From: Nonomuraea guangzhouensis | GTDB lineage: Bacteria > Actinomycetota > Actinomycetes > Streptosporangiales > Streptosporangiaceae | NCBI RefSeq assembly: GCF_019396345.1 | Contig: NZ_JAHKRM010000017.1 | Location: 1 to 64,000 of the forward strand | Reading direction: 5' to 3' | DNA length: 64,000 bases | Shown here: in pieces, positions 23,354-31,910 of the stretch | How the letters are laid out: each line of letters opens with the position of its first letter | How positions within the stretch are numbered: the first letter of the stretch is position 1 | Translations under genes and position numbers: made by a program | The notes under the pieces: model-generated | Told to the model about the DNA's origin: nothing | Database searches by the model: none | The model's input: the letters and a program-made list of their open reading frames with translations, nothing else

Positions 23354-24739
23354 ATGGCCGTGCTCGACAGGTTCTTCGAGCTCTCCGGCCGGTCGACGAC
23401 GGTCGGGCGCGAGGTGCGCGGCGGCGTCACCACGTTCATGGCGATGGCCTACATCATCCTGCTCAACCCGATCATCCTGGCCGGAGCCCGTGACATCACC
23501 GGCGCCCGGCTCTCCATCGTTCAGCTCACCACCTCGACCGCGCTGGCGGCGGCCGTCTCGACGCTGCTCATGGCGTTCATCGGCAACGCGCCGTTCGGGC
23601 TGGCGGCCGGGCTCGGCCTGAACGCGGTGGTCGCCTACCAGGCCGCGCCGTTCATGACCTGGGCCCAGGCGATGGGCCTGGTCGTCCTCGAAGGTCTCGC
23701 GATCATCATCCTGGCCGTGACCGGTCTGCGCACCCTGATCATGAACGCGATCCCGCTGGCGCTCAAACACGCGATCAGCGTGGGGATCGGGCTGTTCATC
23801 GCGCTGATCGGGCTGGTCGACGCGGGTTTCGTGGCACCGGGCTCCGGCACTCCCGTGCAGCTCGGCGCGACCGGGCACCTGTCGGGCTGGCCGGTCACGG
23901 TGTTCTGCTTCGGACTGCTCCTGATGATCGTCCTGTACGTACGCAGGACCCCGGCGGCCATCCTCATCAGCATCGCGGTGACCGCCGTGCTGGCCGTCGT
24001 GGTGAACTCGCTGGCCACCATAGACCCCAAGACGTGGGGCGTGGTGGTGCCCCGGATGCCGGCGTCACTGGTCGCCGCGCCCGACTTCGGGCTGGTGGGG
24101 CGGTTCGACGTGTTCGGGGGGTTCGTGAGCGCGGGGGCGCTGACGGCGAGCGTGGTGCTGTTCACGCTGGTGCTGTCCGGGTTCTTCGACGCGATGGGCA
24201 CGATCATCGGCGTCAGCGACGAGGCCGGGCTGGTGGACGAGCAGGGGCGGGTGCCGAGGCTGGGCGCGATCCTGACCGTGGACGGCGTGGCCGGCATGGT
24301 CGGCGGGACGGTCAGCGCGTCGGCGAACACCGTCTTCGTGGAGTCGGCCGCCGGCGTGGGCGAGGGGGCGCGGACCGGGCTGGCCAGCGTGGTGACCGGG
24401 GCGCTGCTGGGTCTGGCCCTGCTGTTCACGCCACTGGCCGGGATGGTGCCCGCGGCCGCGGCGGCGCCCGCGCTGGTGCTGGTCGGGGCGCTGATGATGA
24501 CGCAGAGCAGGAACGTGCCCTGGGGCGATCCGGAGCTGGCCGTACCCGCGTTCCTGACGATCGCGCTGATGCCGTTCACGTACTCGATCACGAACGGGGT
24601 CGGGGCCGGGGTGATCTCCTACACGCTGCTGAAGGCGGCTCGGGGGAAGTTCCACGAGATCCCGTGGCTGCTGTGGGTGGTTTCGCTGATCTTCGTGGCC
24701 TATTTCGGGATCACCGCGCTGGAGGAGTTGTTCGCCTAG
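23354..24739 (+). CDS. NCS2-family purine permease (AzgA-like)
   Basis: 461-residue transporter with 12-14 membrane helices, of the AzgA-type nucleobase:cation symporter 2 group (adenine, guanine, hypoxanthine). Typical stretches are GGVTTFMAMAYIILLNPIIL, APFGLAAGLGLNAVVAY, LSGFFDAMGTIIGVSDEAGL and GGTVSASANTVFVESAAGVG, the last lying near the substrate site. It lies 77 bp after the EF-hand gene and probably belongs to the pucR-controlled purine module. A hairpin covers its ribosome binding site. The stop overlaps the converging excalibur gene by four bases. Confidence 0.93.
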   Translation: MAVLDRFFELSGRSTTVGREVRGGVTTFMAMAYIILLNPIILAGARDITGARLSIVQLTTSTALAAAVSTLLMAFIGNAPFGLAAGLGLNAVVAYQAAPFMTWAQAMGLVVLEGLAIIILAVTGLRTLIMNAIPLALKHAISVGIGLFIALIGLVDAGFVAPGSGTPVQLGATGHLSGWPVTVFCFGLLLMIVLYVRRTPAAILISIAVTAVLAVVVNSLATIDPKTWGVVVPRMPASLVAAPDFGLVGRFDVFGGFVSAGALTASVVLFTLVLSGFFDAMGTIIGVSDEAGLVDEQGRVPRLGAILTVDGVAGMVGGTVSASANTVFVESAAGVGEGARTGLASVVTGALLGLALLFTPLAGMVPAAAAAPALVLVGALMMTQSRNVPWGDPELAVPAFLTIALMPFTYSITNGVGAGVISYTLLKAARGKFHEIPWLLWVVSLIFVAYFGITALEELFA

Positions 24740-25764
24740 CGGATGTCGGCGGTGTTGCAGGCCACGCCGTTCTTGTCGATGTCGGGGTACCAGATGTACT
24801 CGGGGTGGCGGCCCTTGGTGTACGGGCCGTAGCCGGCGGCGGCGGCCTCTTTGCAGCTGGCGTAGTGCGGGTCCAGTTTCTGGGTGCCGCGGGCGGGAGA
24901 GGTGGCGCGGCCGTCCGTGGCAGAGGTGGTCGTGGTCGGAGCTCCCGCGTTGGGCAGGCCCGTATTGGTGGTGCCCGGACTCGTCGCGCCCGTGGTCGGC
25001 GCCCCCGTGGCGGCCGGGTTCGAGGTCGGCGCTCCACCCGTCGGCGCTCCACCCGTCGGCGCCCCGCCCGTCGGCGCTCCACCCGTCGGCGCCCCGCCCG
25101 TTGGCGCCCCGCCCGTCGGCACCCCGTTCGTTGGCGTTCCGGCGGGCGGTGTCCCGCCGGCCGGTGCTCCGGCGGTCGGTGAGGCGCTGAGCAGGCTGGC
25201 GGCCAGCGCCTCGGCCTCCTCCTTGCTGAAGCCCGCGATGCTCAGGCTGTCACCGTCCATGGGCTGCGTAACGATCGGCGCCGCCAGGACGGTCTTGGGC
25301 ACCAGGACGACCGCCACCTGCCGCTGGTCGGTCACCAGCTCGTCGATGAGGTCCGACACCTTCTGCTTGAACGCGGGCGCGATCGCGATGCGCACCGAGT
25401 AGGTGCCGTCCTTCTCGCGTACGGCCTCGATCCGCTGCACGGCGTTGACCGTGACCCCGTCCTCCAGCAGGTAACAGGTGGTCTGCTCCTTGTCGAGCAC
25501 GGCCGTGTCACCCGGGCACGGCGCCGGCTTGGTCTCCCTGACCGGCGCGAAGTGGATCGGCGTCGCCAGCCGCTGCGGCGGCACGGCGCCCAGGAACGGC
25601 GAGTCGGGACTTCTGGTCATCAGGACGGCGACCGTCCCCAGCACGCCTGCGATGAGCACGAAAACGACCAGCGAGACGATCAACACGATGGTGGTCAATC
25701 TGCTGGCCTTGGGTTCTCCGGGCTCTCCGGGCTCCGCGGGTGGCGGCTCTTCCGGCTTCTCCAT
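24736..25764 (-). CDS. Membrane-anchored protein with SecD-head-like and excalibur domains
   Basis: 342 residues. A short Pro/Glu-rich cytosolic start is followed by one membrane helix (about 26-50). Next comes an extracellular domain (about 70-190) whose pattern (CYLLEDGVTVNAVQRIEA, QRQVAVVLVPKTV, DGDSLSIAGFSKEEAEALA) resembles the P1 head of SecD. A run of about seven PTGGA pentapeptides (about 210-250) precedes a C-terminal excalibur calcium-binding domain (YASCKEAAAAGYGPYTKGRH, DIDKNGVAC). ATG at 25764 fits GGATGGGG upstream better than the ATG at 25779. It probably acts at the cell surface; the precise role is unknown. Confidence 0.85.
   Translation of the reverse strand: MEKPEEPPPAEPGEPGEPKASRLTTIVLIVSLVVFVLIAGVLGTVAVLMTRSPDSPFLGAVPPQRLATPIHFAPVRETKPAPCPGDTAVLDKEQTTCYLLEDGVTVNAVQRIEAVREKDGTYSVRIAIAPAFKQKVSDLIDELVTDQRQVAVVLVPKTVLAAPIVTQPMDGDSLSIAGFSKEEAEALAASLLSASPTAGAPAGGTPPAGTPTNGVPTGGAPTGGAPTGGAPTGGAPTGGAPTGGAPTSNPAATGAPTTGATSPGTTNTGLPNAGAPTTTTSATDGRATSPARGTQKLDPHYASCKEAAAAGYGPYTKGRHPEYIWYPDIDKNGVACNTADIR
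25025..25129. repeat. Seven 15-bp tandem repeats coding for PTGGA
   Basis: The 15-bp unit gtcggcgctccaccc and close variants follow one another seven times, with a degenerate eighth copy to about 25144. They encode the flexible pentapeptide linker of the excalibur protein. The unit is a multiple of three, so copy-number changes keep the frame. Confidence 0.85.
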
Positions 25765-25935
25765 CGTTGGCGACCCCATCCTGACGTTCGGGCTGCGGGT
25801 GAGCCTATCGAGGAGAGGCGGAAGCGGGGTAATCAGCTGAATAATCCTCATCTTCCCGCAAAAAGCAGAGAAGATTGAAGTAAGCGTTACAGATTGTCGA
25901 TGGATCCTCCCGGCCGTCCGGAAGAAGGTGAAATC

Positions 25936-27057
25936 ATGAAGGTCGGCGTTCCCCGCGAAGTCAAGGACAACGAGTACCGCGTCGCACTCACGCCCGCGGG
26001 CGTCCACGAGCTGGTACGGCACGGCCACCAGGTCCACGTCGAGCACGAGGCGGGCCTCGGCTCCTCCATCCCCGACGCCGACTTCGAATCGGCCGGCGCC
26101 GTCATCCTCGCCCGGGCCGACGACGTCTGGGCCGGGTCCGACCTGGTGCTGAAGGTGAAGGAGCCGATCGCCGAGGAATACCACCGGATGCGCAAGGGCC
26201 AGATCCTGTTCACCTACCTGCACCTGGCCGCCTCCCGGGCCTGCACCCGGGCGATGCTCGACTCGGGTGTCACCGGAATCGCCTACGAGACCGTACAGAC
26301 GCCGAACGGCGCGCTCCCGCTGCTCGCCCCCATGTCGGAGGTCGCGGGACGGCTCGCGCCGCAGGTCGGCGCGTACCATCTGATGCGCTCGCAGGGCGGC
26401 CGGGGTGTGCTGATGGGCGGCGTCTCAGGCGTGCGCGCGGCCCACGTCGTGGTGATCGGCGCCGGCGTGTCGGGCATGAACGCGGCGGCCATCGCGCTCG
26501 GCATGCAGGCCGAGGTGGTCCTCCTCGACCGGAACATCGACAAACTCCGCCAGGCCGACGTGATCTACCGGGGCCACTGCCAGACGGTCGCCTCCAACAC
26601 CCTGGAGATCAACAGGGCCGTACGCGAGGCCGACCTGGTCATCGGCGCGGTCCTGATACCCGGCGCGAAGGCTCCCAAGCTGGTGACCAACCAACTGGTC
26701 CGCCGGATGAAGCCCGGCTCCGTACTGGTCGACATCTCGATCGACCAGGGCGGCTGCTTCGAGGACTCCCGCCCCACCACCCACGCGGAGCCGACGTACC
26801 AGGTGCACGACTCGATCTTCTACTGCGTGGCCAACATGCCGGGCGCGGTGCCGCACACCTCGACGTTCGCCCTGACCAACGTCACGCTGCCGTACGCACT
26901 GGCGATCGCCGACCAGGGGTGGGCCCGGGCCCTGCGCGAGGACCGCGCGCTCGCGCTGGGGTTGAGCACGCATGAGGGACGGCTGACCAGCAAGCCGGTG
27001 GCCGAGGCGCATGGGTTCGAGTGGACGGCATTGGACGACGTACTGAGTCGGGTCTGA
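25936..27057 (+). CDS. ald: Alanine dehydrogenase
   Basis: 373-residue NAD-dependent enzyme interconverting L-alanine and pyruvate plus ammonia. The pyruvate-site residues are K75 (LKVKEP) and H96 (TYLHLAAS); the family signature REVKDNEYRVALTPAGV is at the start. The Rossmann loop is VVIGAGVSGMNAAAIALGM. The ATG at 25936 has GAAGGTG eight bases upstream. It is a single-gene unit with an AT-rich leader of 170 bp and a strong hairpin terminator after the stop. Confidence 0.97.
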   Translation: MKVGVPREVKDNEYRVALTPAGVHELVRHGHQVHVEHEAGLGSSIPDADFESAGAVILARADDVWAGSDLVLKVKEPIAEEYHRMRKGQILFTYLHLAASRACTRAMLDSGVTGIAYETVQTPNGALPLLAPMSEVAGRLAPQVGAYHLMRSQGGRGVLMGGVSGVRAAHVVVIGAGVSGMNAAAIALGMQAEVVLLDRNIDKLRQADVIYRGHCQTVASNTLEINRAVREADLVIGAVLIPGAKAPKLVTNQLVRRMKPGSVLVDISIDQGGCFEDSRPTTHAEPTYQVHDSIFYCVANMPGAVPHTSTFALTNVTLPYALAIADQGWARALREDRALALGLSTHEGRLTSKPVAEAHGFEWTALDDVLSRV

Positions 27058-27082
27058 CGACTGTCCGACCGGGCGCGAACGT

Positions 27083-27111
27083 GCCGGCCGGGGAACGAAG
27101 CCCCGACCGGC
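27083..27111. terminator. Bidirectional hairpin terminator
   Basis: GCCGG/CCGGC and CGGGG/CCCCG form an 11-step stem with one mismatch around a 7-base loop. It is located between the converging ald and alpha/beta-hydrolase stops, where it can serve both. Confidence 0.7.
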
Positions 27112-27128
27112 GCGTCACGAACCACGTG

Positions 27129-27875
27129 TCAGCGGCCCTGACCAAGGTGCCGGGTGAAGAACCGCAGCGAGCTGTCGATCTCGAACCCGGGGATCTCCCC
27201 GTGCTTGCCGGGGTTGGCGTGCAGCGTCTTCTCAGCCGACCCCAGAGCGTCGAACAGCGCCAGGCCCTTGGCCCGCGGCACCAGGTCGTCGTCCCACTGG
27301 AGCAGGAACCGCACCGGAACCGTGACCCGAGCAGCGGTCTCGGCCAGCCCGTCCACACCGAGGAGCCCCAGCACCGCGGCGCGCACCCGTGGTTCGGCGG
27401 CGAGCAGCGGCACGCCGAGCCCGGAGCCCATCGACACACCCCAATAGCCGACCGGGCCGGGACCCACGTGGTCGAGCTCCTGGACCGCGGTGATGACCGC
27501 CTGCCAATCGGCGACGGCCTGGCCGGCGATGAGCTCGTGCAAGGTGGCGACCACCGCGGCGGCGTCCTCACCAGCACCGATCCGTCCCCGGTTCTCGGTC
27601 ACGAACCGGACGAACTCCTCGTCCTTCGGCCGGTCACCGTGGTTGGGCGCGTCGATCGCGGCGACGGCGAACCCGCATTCGCCGACGAGCCGGCCCGCGC
27701 GAGCCGGGATGCCGAGGGCCTTCTTGTGCTGTCCGCCGCCGTGCCCCACCAGGATCAGGGGGCGGGGACCTGTGGCGTGTTCCGGTGTCCACAGCACACC
27801 GGGAATCTCACCGACGGTGAACAGCTCTTCGGTGACGCCATCCGAGGACGTCTGGGAAATGGGAGTGAAGCGCAT
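27129..27875 (-). CDS. Alpha/beta-hydrolase (dienelactone-hydrolase-like)
   Basis: 248 residues, cytosolic. The oxyanion-hole region ILVGHGGGQHKK is followed by AAIDAPNHGDRP. The nucleophile elbow is YWGVSMGSGLG, and the acidic and histidine parts of the triad are LLQWDDDLVP and PGKHGEIPG. This resembles peptidase S9/dienelactone-hydrolase-type esterases. AAAGG lies 13 bases before the ATG at 27875, rather far. It stands alone; the substrate is unknown. Confidence 0.88.
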   Translation of the reverse strand: MRFTPISQTSSDGVTEELFTVGEIPGVLWTPEHATGPRPLILVGHGGGQHKKALGIPARAGRLVGECGFAVAAIDAPNHGDRPKDEEFVRFVTENRGRIGAGEDAAAVVATLHELIAGQAVADWQAVITAVQELDHVGPGPVGYWGVSMGSGLGVPLLAAEPRVRAAVLGLLGVDGLAETAARVTVPVRFLLQWDDDLVPRAKGLALFDALGSAEKTLHANPGKHGEIPGFEIDSSLRFFTRHLGQGR

Positions 27876-28166
27876 AGCGTTTCAAAGCCTTTCGGGATGC
27901 CTTCCGCGGGCGCTCCCTAGCCCATGCGATGGAGGGAGCCCCGACCTGTCACAGCGTTGATCGGTCTCACCTCCTTCAGCTGGTTTATGGCGACAGCGAA
28001 CGTACCACAGAGACCTCGCAACACGAACGTCGCTCCCAGCGAGAGGCCCGGGCCGCGCAGCGCAACGATGCGTGGTGAACCTCGGGCGCTCCCCGCCTTC
28101 ACCATGAGCATTCTTTTGACTACTCTTGGTAATCGATCATTCAATCCAACGACGGAGAGTGACCGC
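27876..28166. other. Intergenic region between two divergent genes
   Basis: 291 bases carrying the promoters of the hydrolase (minus) and of the small secreted protein (plus). TTGACT at about 28115 is a fair -35 for the latter. A strong AAGGAGGTGAG on the minus strand near 27968-27980 could start a tiny 11-17-codon leader, but no conserved product is recognisable. Confidence 0.35.
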
Positions 28167-28403
28167 ATGACCAAGGCTTTCGTGACGACTCTGCTCGCAC
28201 TGGGCGTAGTGGGGATCACCGGTCCCGCCCATGCTGACATCGACGTGAACTTCGGCGGAGGAGTGAACGCGGCGAACAACTGGAACTTCACCGCCGCGGC
28301 CGTCTGCCTGCAGGAGGTGGCGGTGGTTCCGGTCCTGGGAGACTGGGTGGGCGATCACGTGAACAACTGCTCCAACGGCAACGTCATCGATCACAGCCGG
28401 TAA
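28167..28403 (+). CDS. Small secreted protein with one cysteine pair
   Basis: 78 residues: a Sec signal peptide (1-23, ending GPAHA) and a 55-residue mature part with two cysteines in VCLQEVAVVPVLGD and VNNCSNGNVIDHS. The pattern resembles short hydrophobic secreted actinomycete proteins of the chaplin-like size class, but it has no chaplin domain. GGAGAG sits eight bases before the ATG at 28167. It converges with the large SARP-type regulator (40 bp between stops). Function unknown. Confidence 0.75.
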   Translation: MTKAFVTTLLALGVVGITGPAHADIDVNFGGGVNAANNWNFTAAAVCLQEVAVVPVLGDWVGDHVNNCSNGNVIDHSR

Positions 28404-28443
28404 CGCCCGATCGTCGATCCCGGCTCGGCGGGCGGTGAAACGT

Positions 28444-31400
28444 TCAGCCAAGCCGGGCGGCCACCTCGTGGGCGCGGCGCAGGTCGTACGGTGCCGACAG
28501 GCGTTCGGCCGCCCGTACCGCCTGCGCGGCGGCCTTCGCCGCCGCCCGCCGCTCGCCCGCGGCGGCCAGGACGAGCGCGCGGGCCCAGCCGATGCGGGCG
28601 GCGGCTCCCGGATGGCGGGCCTGGTAGTCGGCGAGGTGCCGGTGAAGCCTCCGGGCCGTCGCGGGGTCCGGGGACGTGCGGCAGAGCAGCTCGGCCAGCC
28701 CCGACCAGCACTCCAGCATGCCGCGCTGGGCCTTCGGCAGGCGGGCGGCCAGATCCAACGCCCGGGCCAGCGCCTCCTGCGGATCGTCCGCGATCCGCAG
28801 CCCGTCTGATCGCGGGTCGTCCGCGATCCTTGGCTGCCTGTCTGATCGCGGGTGGTCCGCGTTCAGGCGGGCCGAGGCCGTGAGCAGGCGTAACTCCTGG
28901 ATCACCGGCATGACCGCGCCGTCCCGCAGGCCGAGGCGCTGCTCGTGGGCGCGGCGGCGCTCGGTCGAGGCGCGGGCCGCCGCCAGCACCCCGGCGACCC
29001 GATCGGGGCTGGTCCCCTCGATCCGCAGCAGGGCCTCGGCCTGGCCCATCAGGCACCAGTGGCGGCCGATGTCGTCGCCGCCGACCCGGCTCGCCGCCTG
29101 TTCCGCCGTGGCGGCGTACAGGTTCGCGGCCTGCTCGAAGTCGCCCCGCCAGAGCGCCGCCTCCGCGAGCATGCCCGCGCAGTTCTCGGCCACCCGCGGG
29201 TCCAGCGTCCTGGCCCGGCACTCGGCGAACGACCCCCGGGCCGCCTCGAACTCCCCGGCCGAGAGCTGATCCAGGCCCCGGGCCAGGCGGGCGCGGCTCG
29301 CGGGCTCCGTGGGATGCGCGATGCCGGTCAGGGCCCGGTCGGCGAGCGCGCCGTAGCGACCGGCCAGGCGGTGGCGGCCGGCGACGCGGGCGATGGTGGC
29401 GAAGTTCGCGTACGCCTCCGCGCGCAGGTCCGGGGCTGAGGTGCGGTCGGCGGCGTTGAGCTGGCGCAACGAGACCGCCAGCATCGTCGGCACGTCCTGC
29501 CGGTGGTAGGCCAGCCGCGCCAGGAACGTCAGCGCCTGCGCCACCTCGGCGCCCCGCTCGGACCGGGGCGACCGGGCAGGTCGAGCCGCTGCCCGCTCGC
29601 CGCCAGGACCCGCACCCCCAGGGCCGCACGCAGGACGCGCCGGCCGGACCCGATGGAGGACCTGGCGCGCGGCGGCCGTCAGGATGGCGGCGACCAGGCC
29701 GGGCCGGGAGGCCGGCAGCGGCCGGCCCACCGTGTCGAGCGCCGCCCTGACCAGCCGGTACGCCTCCCGCTCCCGGGCAAGCTGATGCTCGCTCACGCAC
29801 GCCATCCGCAACCACCGCGCCCGCAGGCGGGGAGCCTCGGGCGTACGGGCGAGATGCCGCCGCACGACGACCCCCGACTCCTCGTACAACCGCAGCCGCA
29901 GGCACAACACCCAATAGTTGTCCAGGAACCCGGGCTCCCCGGACACCGCCCAGGCCAGCCGGATGTTGTCCATCTCCGCCCCCAGCACGCGGGTCACCTC
30001 CGCGTCCGAGGCATCCTGCAGGGCGGCGGCGTGCCGGTCGAGCAGGCGCGAGAAGTACGCGGCATGCCGCTCCCGCGCCGTCCGCCGCTCACCCGGCGAC
30101 AACCGCGCGGCGGCGAGCTGCTGGATGAGCGGGTGGATGACGTACCGCCCGGCCGGGGTGAGCTCGATCATGCTCTGGTCGACCAGGCGGACCAGCACAC
30201 GCGGCGTGGTCCTGGCCACCTCCAGCGCCGCGGGCAGCGTGCAGCCGCCGCCGAACACCGCCAGCGCCGCCAGCGCCTGCTGCCCGGCCGGGTCGAGGAG
30301 CCGCCAGGAGGTCTCGAACACCGTACGCATGCAGGCGTGCCGCGACCGGACCGCCGGTCCGGCGGCCGACAGCAGACCGGGGTCCACGCCGAGGCGGCGG
30401 CCCAGCTCGGCGGGCGGCACGGCCCGCAGCAGCCCGGCCGCCAGCTCGATGGCCAGCGGCAGACCATCTGTGGCGGCGCAGATCGCGGCCACGGCGGCGG
30501 CGTCCCGGTCGGCGTCGAACGCCGGTTGCGCCCGCGTCGCCCTGGCCGCGAACAGGGCCTCGGCCGCCGGTCCCGGCAGGCCCGCCACCTCGAACGTCAC
30601 CTGACCTGCCAGGTCGAGCCGCCGCCTGCTCGTCGCCAGGACCCGCACGCCCGGTGCCGTACGCAGGACGCTCCCGATGACCGCGTCGAAGGCGGGCAGG
30701 TGCTCGAGGTTGTCCAGCACCAGGAGCACCTCCTGCCGGGCCAGCGCCGCCAGGAGCAGGTCCAGGGCGGGGCGCTGCGGCGTGAGGTCCACGCCGAGGC
30801 GGCGGGCGAGCGTGGTGACGGCCGCCTCCGGGCGTACCCCGGCGAAGGAGACGAAACAGGCCGAGCCCGAGGCGGCGGCGATGGCCAGGCGGGTCTTGCC
30901 GACGCCGCCCGGGCCCAGCAGGGTGACCAGGCGTTCGGCGGCCAACAGCGTACGCAGCCGCCCCAGCTCCGCCTCCCGGCCGAACAGCTCCGTGCCGGGC
31001 ACCGGCGGAGCCGCGCGCCGGACGGCCGGCCGCTGGGTGAGCAGGCGCCTCCTAGCCGCCGCGGTCTCCGACGCGGGCTCGACACCCAGGTCGTCGGCCA
31101 GCCGCCGCCGCAGGTCGTCGTAGCAGGCCAGGGCCGCCGCCCGGTTGCCCGCCGCGGCCAGGGCCGCCATCAGCAGCCGGTGCGCCTCCTCGTCGTACGG
31201 GTCCAGCCCGGCCACCAGGCGCGCCAGCCGTACGAGATCGGCCGGTGGCGCGGAGCCGGAGCGCAGCAGCAGCTCGCGCAGCCGCAGCCGGACCCGCCCG
31301 CGCTCCGACTCCAGCCATCCGCCGAAGGCCGGGGCGTCACAGAACCACACCCCGTCCATGAAGTCGCCCCGCCACAACCGCAGCGCCTCTGCCACGGTCG

Positions 31401-31713
31401 CCGTCTCGACCAAGCGTCCATGGTCCACGTAGCAGCCGCCGGGGCGGAACCGTACGTGGTCGCGGGTGATGTCCAGCCACCCGCCCACCTCCTTGCGCAG
31501 CTCCGACAGCGCCAGGCGCAGACTGCCGCGGGCGTTGGCGTCCGGCCGCTCACCCCACAGCAGCGCGGCCAGCTCGGAGCGCGAGCGCGGGCCCGGCGTG
31601 GTGGCGAGGTAACAGAGCAGGGCGCGGGTCTTGGCGGAGCGGATGCCCACCGGCCGCCCTCCGACGGCCAGCTCAGGCGGACCGAGCAGCAGCAGGGTCA
31701 GCGAGTCTCCCAT
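28444..31713 (-). CDS. SARP/AfsR-type regulator: OmpR-HTH, BTAD, NB-ARC, TPR
   Basis: About 1089 residues. Order: OmpR-like winged helix (about 1-90, PRSRSELAALLWGERPDANA, then RGSLRLALSELRKEVGG), bacterial transcriptional activation domain (about 92-235), NB-ARC ATPase (about 245-560; Walker A LLGPGGVGKTRLA, Walker B VLLVLDNLEH, VLATSRRRLDL, GLPLAIELAAGLLR) and C-terminal TPR-like helices. This is the AfsR-like architecture of large SARP activators. No biosynthetic core genes are nearby. Start: ATG at 31713, or GTG at 31719; neither has a clear ribosome binding site. A segment near residue 690-715 is Pro/Gly/Arg-rich and derives from an out-of-frame copy of the NB-ARC coding sequence. It is divergent from the 31911 secreted protein. 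Confidence 0.92.
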   Translation of the reverse strand: MGDSLTLLLLGPPELAVGGRPVGIRSAKTRALLCYLATTPGPRSRSELAALLWGERPDANARGSLRLALSELRKEVGGWLDITRDHVRFRPGGCYVDHGRLVETATVAEALRLWRGDFMDGVWFCDAPAFGGWLESERGRVRLRLRELLLRSGSAPPADLVRLARLVAGLDPYDEEAHRLLMAALAAAGNRAAALACYDDLRRRLADDLGVEPASETAAARRRLLTQRPAVRRAAPPVPGTELFGREAELGRLRTLLAAERLVTLLGPGGVGKTRLAIAAASGSACFVSFAGVRPEAAVTTLARRLGVDLTPQRPALDLLLAALARQEVLLVLDNLEHLPAFDAVIGSVLRTAPGVRVLATSRRRLDLAGQVTFEVAGLPGPAAEALFAARATRAQPAFDADRDAAAVAAICAATDGLPLAIELAAGLLRAVPPAELGRRLGVDPGLLSAAGPAVRSRHACMRTVFETSWRLLDPAGQQALAALAVFGGGCTLPAALEVARTTPRVLVRLVDQSMIELTPAGRYVIHPLIQQLAAARLSPGERRTARERHAAYFSRLLDRHAAALQDASDAEVTRVLGAEMDNIRLAWAVSGEPGFLDNYWVLCLRLRLYEESGVVVRRHLARTPEAPRLRARWLRMACVSEHQLAREREAYRLVRAALDTVGRPLPASRPGLVAAILTAAARQVLHRVRPARPACGPGGAGPGGERAAARPARSPRSERGAEVAQALTFLARLAYHRQDVPTMLAVSLRQLNAADRTSAPDLRAEAYANFATIARVAGRHRLAGRYGALADRALTGIAHPTEPASRARLARGLDQLSAGEFEAARGSFAECRARTLDPRVAENCAGMLAEAALWRGDFEQAANLYAATAEQAASRVGGDDIGRHWCLMGQAEALLRIEGTSPDRVAGVLAAARASTERRRAHEQRLGLRDGAVMPVIQELRLLTASARLNADHPRSDRQPRIADDPRSDGLRIADDPQEALARALDLAARLPKAQRGMLECWSGLAELLCRTSPDPATARRLHRHLADYQARHPGAAARIGWARALVLAAAGERRAAAKAAAQAVRAAERLSAPYDLRRAHEVAARLG
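29577..29638. repeat. Out-of-frame internal copy of an NB-ARC segment
   Basis: 62 bases here match 30610-30671 of the same gene at 55 of 62 positions without gaps. The distance (1033 bases) is not a multiple of three, so the copied piece is read in another frame, giving a Pro/Gly/Ala/Arg-rich stretch instead of the RVLATSRRRLDLAGQ motif. It looks like an ectopic duplication or gene-conversion tract. Confidence 0.7.
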
Positions 31714-31870
31714 AGCCACAGCACGGTAGGCGCGTCCCCGCCGCGCGACTGTGAAAAAGGGCGCGCACGGAACGTGCTCTACGCCGCTGACCAGCCACTG
31801 ACCAGCGCTCTAACGATGCGCTCACGCTGCCTGCCCCACTCTGATGCCGCGTTTCGCGAGAGACGCAATC

Positions 31871-31900
31871 CTCACCAAATCTCACCAAATCTCACCAAAG
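31871..31900 (+). repeat. Three consecutive 10-bp direct repeats before the 31911 gene
   Basis: CTCACCAAAT, CTCACCAAAT and CTCACCAAAG follow directly on one another, ending in the ribosome binding site AAAGGAG. The ten-base period puts the copies on one helix face, a pattern expected for a regulator that binds tandem repeats, such as the neighbouring SARP-type protein. They may equally be a translational operator. Confidence 0.6.
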
Positions 31901-31910
31901 GAGAAGCAGC

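Noticed and set aside
25025..25144. Repeat array as CRISPR
   Set aside because: Contiguous 15-bp coding repeats without spacers; they encode the PTGGA linker.
27968..28010. Strong AAGGAGGTGAG on the minus strand with an 11-17-codon frame, a possible leader peptide for the hydrolase
   Set aside because: The ribosome binding site overlaps the first possible start, the product is not conserved as far as I can tell, and no attenuator hairpin was found.
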